Shown piece by piece: positions 1 to 5,203 of a stretch of DNA of 5,203 nucleotides (positions are counted from its first letter, which is position 1; each line of letters begins with the position of its first letter). Location: NCBI GenBank assembly GCA_015222965.1, contig JADFWF010000175.1, positions 1-5,203 of the forward strand, written 5' to 3'. Made by a program: the position numbers and the translations under genes. This DNA comes from Pseudomonadota bacterium (GTDB lineage: Bacteria > Pseudomonadota > Gammaproteobacteria > SZUA-229). The notes under the pieces were generated by a model. That model searched no databases, had not been told where the DNA came from, and saw nothing but the letters and a program-made list of their open reading frames with translations.

Positions 1-157
1 CTACATCTGCATTTGAACCGTTCTGGCAAAGTGCACTTGTAGAACCTTCCGGACATCCGCCAGCAAAATCCAGCCCTGTTGTCGCAGCATTTACAGATAA
101 GCTAAATAGACCCGCAAACGATAATGCGGTTACTTTCATTAAACCCTTTATTTCCAT
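1..157 (-). CDS. Unrecognised exported protein, 5' end only (partial)
   Basis: The first 52 codons of a minus-strand gene are visible; the rest lies beyond the left edge. The product starts MEIKGLMKVTAL and has a typical Sec signal peptide: a lysine-bearing N-region (K4, K8), a hydrophobic stretch at about residues 9-21 and a small-residue cleavage site after A24 (V22-N23-A24). The mature part begins ATTGLDFAGGCPEG and has two cysteines nine residues apart (C35, C44), which could form a disulfide in the periplasm or outside the cell. The ATG at 157 is chosen because GGAG lies 6 nt upstream. An in-frame ATG at 139 (M7) would also leave a usable signal peptide, with a weaker AAGG upstream. The gene sits alone beyond a long AT-rich gap and is probably not part of the holA operon. 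No family can be named. Export is an inference from the signal peptide; the function is unknown. Confidence 0.72.
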   Translation of the reverse strand, partial: MEIKGLMKVTALSFAGLFSLSVNAATTGLDFAGGCPEGSTSALCQNGSNADV

Positions 158-163
158 TTCAAT

Positions 164-167
164 CTCC
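164..167 (-). promoter_or_regulatory. Shine-Dalgarno site of the exported-protein gene
   Basis: GGAG on the minus strand, 6 nt before the ATG at 157. It favours this start over the in-frame ATG at 139. Confidence 0.6.
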
Positions 168-254
168 AAAACGTTTCATTCTCATTTCAATCCGTAAGCA
201 GTGACATCAACACAGAATATCTACAGTTACAAATAAGTAGCGTTTTTACTGCAG

Positions 255-284
255 ATTACATGCCAATAAAAAAACATGCTTCAA
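255..284 (-). promoter_or_regulatory. Possible proximal sigma-70 promoter of the exported-protein gene
   Basis: On the minus strand a -35-like TTGAAG (279-284, 4 of 6 to consensus) is followed after 18 nt by a -10-like TGTAAT (255-260, 5 of 6). It would give a leader of about 90 nt before the ATG at 157. The region is AT-rich, where such matches arise easily. The call is made by eye only. Confidence 0.3.
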
Positions 285-287
285 TAA
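258..287. repeat. Direct repeat of an ACATGC + CAATAA motif pair
   Basis: ACATGC directly followed by CAATAA (258-269) recurs 16 bp downstream as ACATGC-TT-CAATAA (274-287). The two words also meet on the opposite strand at 380-390, read there as CAATAACATGC. The direct repeat overlaps the possible proximal promoter, so it could be a regulator's half-sites. The copies are short and AT-rich, so chance is not excluded. Confidence 0.35.
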
Positions 288-303
288 TCATAAAGTTAAA
301 CCT

Positions 304-318
304 CATCTAAATTAGATG
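304..318. repeat. 15-bp palindrome CATCTAA-A-TTAGATG, possible operator
   Basis: Two perfect 7-bp inverted arms, CATCTAA and TTAGATG, flank a single central A. The element lies 19 bp upstream of the possible -35 at 279-284, a usual place for an activator site. It has the symmetry expected of a dimeric DNA-binding protein. It would sit in the leader if the distal promoter is the real one. No known regulator consensus is recognised. Confidence 0.4.
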
Positions 319-384
319 CGTACAAATTTATGGCTACATTTAGGAATATAACCCAAAAGTGTTAGCTGTACCGACAACAGCATG

Positions 385-429
385 TTATTGAAAAGAACAT
401 ACTTAGTATTTTCCTACTGTTTTCAATAA
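385..429. repeat. Nested inverted repeat with 10-bp arms
   Basis: TTATTGAAAA (385-394) and TTTTCAATAA (420-429) are perfectly complementary arms around 25 nt. Inside lies a second, 11-bp palindrome, ATACTTAGTAT (399-409), and an alternative short pairing AGTA/TACT (405-408 with 415-418). If transcribed it could fold into a hairpin on either strand; as DNA it could be two regulator half-sites. The stem is mainly A/T and no T-run follows, so it is not an intrinsic terminator. Confidence 0.4.
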
Positions 430-462
430 GATAACGTTAACCTCAGGTGAAAATATTAGATA

Positions 463-492
463 TTTATAATATATTAACTAAATAACGGTCAA
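463..492 (-). promoter_or_regulatory. Possible distal sigma-70 promoter, minus strand
   Basis: TTGACC (487-492, 5 of 6 to the -35 consensus) and TATAAA (463-468, 5 of 6 to the -10 consensus) are separated by 18 nt on the minus strand. As a pair of boxes this is a better match than the proximal candidate. It points toward the exported-protein gene and would give a leader of about 300 nt containing the inverted repeats at 385-429 and 304-318. The surroundings are very AT-rich, so a false match is possible. Confidence 0.35.
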
Positions 493-548
493 CACTAAAT
501 TTATTCTAAAAACCGACATTAAACTAATTAAAACAATGAGATAAGTAG

Positions 549-568
549 TTTTTTAGGCATTTAAAAAA
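549..568. repeat. A/T-only inverted repeat just downstream of holA
   Basis: TTTTTTA (549-555) and TAAAAAA (562-568) are perfect inverted arms around a 6-nt loop, starting about 36 nt past the holA stop. It might mark the end of the leuS-lptE-holA transcript, but a stem of only A-T pairs with no following U-tract is not a standard rho-independent terminator. Confidence 0.3.
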
Positions 569-603
569 GTGTAAAGAAACTTGACTTGATATATTTTAGA
601 AAA

Positions 604-1614
604 CTAGCGGGAAACTCTGGTCGATCCCGCCAGCCGCACGCAGAGTGTTTCAATCTCATCCCAGACGTTGGCGTCGATCATGCCTTTGCTCACCGCGTCG
701 AGGTATGAGCATCGTTTTAACATGAGCTGAAATGAGCGCGGCGTGTGGCGCGACATACATGATTTAAACATGGTAATACGACTTTGCCAGACACCGGAAC
801 GCTTCAGCATAAAATCAGCAGAGGAAACATCCTGTGAAGCCTGCGTTAATAAACGTATGTCTTTTGCCAGCGCCCAGTTCACCACCACCGGCACAATACC
901 TTCCGCCTTTAGCCCAGCGATGATCTTGATGACACGTTTAGTATTGCCAACGAGCAGCATATCGACCAGCTCGAACACGCTGTATCTCGACTGGGACGTA
1001 ACCGCCTCGGCAACATCTGCGTAGGTGATTTTGCCTGGACCTAATAACAGGTAAAGCTTTTCGATCTCCTGGTCCGCCGCCAGCAGGTTGCCTTCGACAT
1101 GCTGGGAGATATAAGCGAGCACATCATTGTCTGCCTCCATATCCCGGGCTATGAACCGCAGCATCAGCCAGTGCGATAACTTATCGACCGGTACCGGCCA
1201 GCACTGCACTACCAGTCCGCTTTGATCGACCGCTTTATACCAGGCTGACTTTTTGGAATTGCCGTCAATCTTACCGGCGTTAATAATCAGCACAGTGTCT
1301 TCGGGAGGGCGTGACAGATAATCTTTTAATGCCTGTGAGCCCTGCTTTCCCGGTTTTGCTGATGGCAGCCTTATTTCCACGATGCGACGGGTGGCAAACA
1401 GAGACATATTGGCCGCCTCGTCCATCAATCGCTGCCAGTCAAACTGCGCATCCACATCCAGTATTTCTCTCTCGGAAAAATCATTCTGCCGCAGGTGCGA
1501 GCGAATCAGGTCCAGTGACTCCATCTGCTGCAATGGTTCGTCACCACTGACCATGTAAACAGGGTATACAGATTTGGCTATTGTGGATTTTAACTGGTCA
1601 GGACGAACGTTCAT
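604..1614 (-). CDS. holA: DNA polymerase III subunit delta (clamp-loader wrench)
   Basis: The delta subunit of the replicative clamp loader binds the beta sliding clamp and opens its ring so that it can be placed on primed DNA. The 336-residue product is close to the E. coli HolA length (343, from memory). Visible family features are SGDEPL near the N-terminus (residues 23-28), MSLFATRRIVEIRLP (70-84), the AAA+-like core with LIINAGKID (109-117), the central EGNLLAADQEIEKL helix (174-187), FELVDMLLVGNTKR (214-227) and, in the C-terminal collar region, SGVWQSR (273-279). SLFATRR corresponds to the beta-contacting region of the family. The ATG overlaps the lptE stop as ATGA, and no clear Shine-Dalgarno sequence precedes it, so translation is probably coupled to lptE. 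It is the last gene of the operon; the usual downstream neighbour nadD is not present. The frame is intact and ends in TAG. The call is secure from alignment by eye and gene order. Confidence 0.96.
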   Translation of the reverse strand: MNVRPDQLKSTIAKSVYPVYMVSGDEPLQQMESLDLIRSHLRQNDFSEREILDVDAQFDWQRLMDEAANMSLFATRRIVEIRLPSAKPGKQGSQALKDYLSRPPEDTVLIINAGKIDGNSKKSAWYKAVDQSGLVVQCWPVPVDKLSHWLMLRFIARDMEADNDVLAYISQHVEGNLLAADQEIEKLYLLLGPGKITYADVAEAVTSQSRYSVFELVDMLLVGNTKRVIKIIAGLKAEGIVPVVVNWALAKDIRLLTQASQDVSSADFMLKRSGVWQSRITMFKSCMSRHTPRSFQLMLKRCSYLDAVSKGMIDANVWDEIETLCVRLAGSTRVSR

Positions 1615-2228
1615 TTCGTTGCAGCGCTATCCAAACCGGGGTCAGAGACAAGCTTGTCTTTGCCCCCTGAGGAGTTAGTATCAGCCGTCGAGCGCGCCTG
1701 TAGCTTCAATAAGATTAAACGTGCCGCATCACGCTGCATATCCTTATATAAAATTTCAGCTTCATTGGTTATCGCAAGCACTGCATCGGGATCAAACAGC
1801 AAACTGCGTGCCACTGAAATTGAATCTGGGGAGATAGAATCAGGGCCGCCCTTAACTTTGATTTCTGGATCCTCTATAGCTGTCTTTACCATAAAATTAA
1901 CTTTGTACTGCAGCAGATATTCTCTGGCACGGCCACTGCCATCAACAGAGAGTACACGCCGGGTCTTTTCTTCATTCACCAGCGTCAGTTGTGCTTTCGA
2001 AAGTTTGGCATCTTCAACAACTTCTATCTTATTCGTTGCCAGCAAGGATCTTATCTCACGGGCAAGATCGAACATATTATTCTGCTCGATATACATGGGT
2101 GAGATTTCTGCAGACAAATTTATCGAACCACGCAACTGAAATCCGCAGGCGTGCAGGCCGATGACGATGGTCACTAGCGCCAATACGTGCAGATATTTCT
2201 TTGAATTTCGATGCGTAAAAAAAGCCAT
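1611..2228 (-). CDS. lptE: LPS-assembly lipoprotein LptE
   Basis: LptE is the outer-membrane lipoprotein that plugs the LptD barrel and helps insert lipopolysaccharide into the outer leaflet. The 205-residue product has a basic N-terminus, a hydrophobic segment (about 12-25) and a lipobox LHAC with the lipidated cysteine at C28. This is followed at once by the family signature CGFQLRG (28-34). Further family landmarks are RVLSVDGSGRAREYLLQYKV (91-110) and a final helix with LYKDMQRDAARLILLKL (160-176). Residue G29 after the cysteine is compatible with sorting to the outer membrane. It starts one base after the leuS stop, and its stop overlaps the holA start by four bases. The Shine-Dalgarno signal is weak. 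Two oddities are a tandem PDSIS repeat (129-138) in a loop and a polar, low-complexity tail after about residue 178. The older name rlpB applies to the same family. Confidence 0.94.
   Translation of the reverse strand: MAFFTHRNSKKYLHVLALVTIVIGLHACGFQLRGSINLSAEISPMYIEQNNMFDLAREIRSLLATNKIEVVEDAKLSKAQLTLVNEEKTRRVLSVDGSGRAREYLLQYKVNFMVKTAIEDPEIKVKGGPDSISPDSISVARSLLFDPDAVLAITNEAEILYKDMQRDAARLILLKLQARSTADTNSSGGKDKLVSDPGLDSAATK
1816..1845 (-). repeat. 15-bp tandem duplication inside lptE
   Basis: Two adjacent 15-bp units (1816-1830 and 1831-1845) agree at 12 of 15 positions and encode PDSIS twice (LptE residues 129-138). The unit length is a multiple of three, so the frame is kept. It lies in the loop before the conserved ARSLLFDPD segment. 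Confidence 0.7.
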
Positions 2229-2229
2229 A

Positions 2230-4719
<2,490 letters not shown>

Positions 4720-4750
4720 TTATAATTAATGGTGCAGTTCGTCGGATGAC

Positions 4751-4780
4751 TTCACATGCCTGATTTCTGTGGGCTATAAC
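4751..4780 (+). promoter_or_regulatory. Likely sigma-70 promoter of the YbeL-like gene
   Basis: TTCACA (4751-4756, 5 of 6 to the -35 consensus) is followed after 18 nt by TATAAC (4775-4780, 5 of 6 to the -10 consensus). Transcription would start near 4787, giving a leader of about 100 nt to the ATG at 4890. It lies in the leuS/ybeL-like divergent gap, less than 70 bp from the leuS start, so it could influence leuS expression. Confidence 0.5.
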
Positions 4781-4879
4781 TAGGCTATGAAGGATACACC
4801 AGCACCGAGACTACATAAAGGATTCGTTTCATTCTCGAGAGTATTTTATGGCCATTTCAACTAACACAGAAGTCATAAC

Positions 4880-4885
4880 AAGGGA
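4880..4885 (+). promoter_or_regulatory. Shine-Dalgarno site choosing the 4890 start
   Basis: AAGGGA lies just before the ATG at 4890, with 4 nt between its last base and the start codon. The competing in-frame ATG at 4848 has only GAGAG 7 nt upstream, so this site favours the shorter protein. Confidence 0.55.
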
Positions 4886-4889
4886 CATC

Positions 4890-5203
4890 ATGATCAAGCT
4901 ACAGAAAAAGCCCGCCAACCACCTTATTTCAGCCTACAACCAGATGATGCAGGAAATGCGAGATGCATTTGAACATGCCGACCCGAGCGATATGTCATTG
5001 CAGAAAGCACTGGAGCTGGCAAAACACCAGGCGGTACATATCGGTGAAGTTACCGCCGAGGAAGCACATGAAATAGGTGAATATATCAAACGCGACATCA
5101 ACGATGCTGCAGAATACATGATGGATACCAGCGCAGAGTTTTATGACTGGCTGATGCTGGATATCGAGATCATCGAGCGCAAAGTAATGGACCTGTTTTT
5201 ATC
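4890..5203 (+). CDS. YbeL-like (DUF1451) zinc-ribbon family protein, 5' part
   Basis: The visible 104 codons encode an acidic, helix-rich N-terminal domain: a first helix around NHLISAYNQMMQEMRDAFEH (10-29), then LQKALELAKHQAVHIGEVTAEEAHEIGEYIKRD in pieces from about 37 to 69, and a final helix with EFYDWLMLDIEIIERKVMDLFL (83-104). The pattern 'GE-T-EE---I--Y-KRD' and its place beside leuS match E. coli YbeL, a DUF1451 protein ending in a C-terminal zinc ribbon; that part would lie beyond the right edge and is not seen here. The biochemical role of the family is not established. The ATG at 4890 is preferred because of AAGGGA upstream and because the N-terminus then matches the family. An in-frame ATG at 4848 would add 14 residues (MAISTNTEVITRDI). 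It is read divergently from leuS, from a likely promoter at 4751-4780. Confidence 0.82.
   Translation, partial: MIKLQKKPANHLISAYNQMMQEMRDAFEHADPSDMSLQKALELAKHQAVHIGEVTAEEAHEIGEYIKRDINDAAEYMMDTSAEFYDWLMLDIEIIERKVMDLFL

Larger units (their letters stand above)
158..603. other. AT-rich non-coding region between holA and the exported-protein gene
   Basis: I see no credible gene here on either strand. The stretch is far more AT-rich than the flanking coding DNA; for example 481-540 has only 15 G or C in 60 bases. It holds the 3' end of the holA transcript and the upstream region of the minus-strand exported-protein gene. Two possible sigma-70-type promoters, a 15-bp palindrome, a nested inverted repeat, a recurring motif pair and an A/T-only inverted repeat lie within it and are listed separately. 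No GC-rich stem followed by a T-run was found, so no standard intrinsic terminator can be assigned after holA. Confidence 0.75.

Noticed and set aside
159..179. Six-codon open frame (MKRFGD) on the minus strand ending one base before the exported-protein start
   Set aside because: It has no properly spaced ribosome binding site and no attenuator-like codon run, so a leader peptide cannot be supported.
365..381. GCTGT / ACAGC hairpin with a 7-nt loop, followed on the minus strand by a short T-rich stretch
   Set aside because: The 5-bp stem is too short and the T-tract too broken for an intrinsic terminator.
465..470. Perfect TATAAT on the plus strand
   Set aside because: No -35 at a suitable distance, and it points into the 3' side of holA with no plus-strand gene downstream. 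AT-rich sequence explains it.
1654..2139. A 161-codon open frame on the plus strand opposite lptE
   Set aside because: It is antisense to a well-supported gene, its serine-rich product is typical of shadow frames, and no ribosome binding site was evident.
4848..4889. Upstream in-frame ATG giving 14 more residues to the YbeL-like protein
   Set aside because: The ribosome binding site is weaker than at 4890, and the extra residues have no counterpart in the family as I know it. It remains possible.
4934..5119. A 61-codon open frame on the minus strand opposite the YbeL-like gene
   Set aside because: It is a serine- and cysteine-rich antisense shadow of a conserved coding region.

Overview
This window is a conserved housekeeping locus of a gammaproteobacterium. 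On the minus strand it carries leuS, lptE and holA, tightly packed and read in that order. On the plus strand, diverging from leuS, is the 5' part of a YbeL-like (DUF1451) zinc-ribbon family gene. From memory, Escherichia coli has the same arrangement (ybeL / leuS-lptE-holA), which supports every assignment and the taxonomic placement. The leucyl-tRNA synthetase is not of the E. coli subtype: it lacks the leucine-specific insertion before KMSKS and has an extra four-cysteine element. That resembles what I recall of Legionella, Coxiella and Francisella-type enzymes, so the source may be a gammaproteobacterium outside the enteric/pseudomonad group. Species cannot be named from this.

Layout: 1-157 is the 5' end of an unrecognised exported-protein gene (minus strand, runs off the left edge). 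158-603 is a clearly AT-rich non-coding stretch with two possible minus-strand promoters, a near-perfect 15-bp palindrome, a larger nested inverted repeat, a recurring ACATGC/CAATAA motif pair and an A/T-only inverted repeat just beyond holA. 604-1614 is holA, 1611-2228 lptE and 2230-4713 leuS. 4714-4889 is the divergent intergenic region, with a good plus-strand sigma-70-like promoter at 4751-4780. 4890-5203 is the start of the YbeL-like gene, cut by the right edge.

The three operon genes are joined by a 1-nt gap (leuS-lptE) and a 4-nt ATGA overlap (lptE-holA), and neither downstream gene has a convincing Shine-Dalgarno sequence of its own, so translational coupling is likely. Their products act in unrelated processes (tRNA charging, LPS export to the outer membrane, sliding-clamp loading). 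nadD, which I recall following holA in E. coli, is absent: the operon ends in the AT-rich gap.

I found no mobile element, CRISPR array, RNA gene or clear new system. The part least explained by known features is the non-coding region 158-603 with its structured, motif-bearing upstream sequence for the exported-protein gene.
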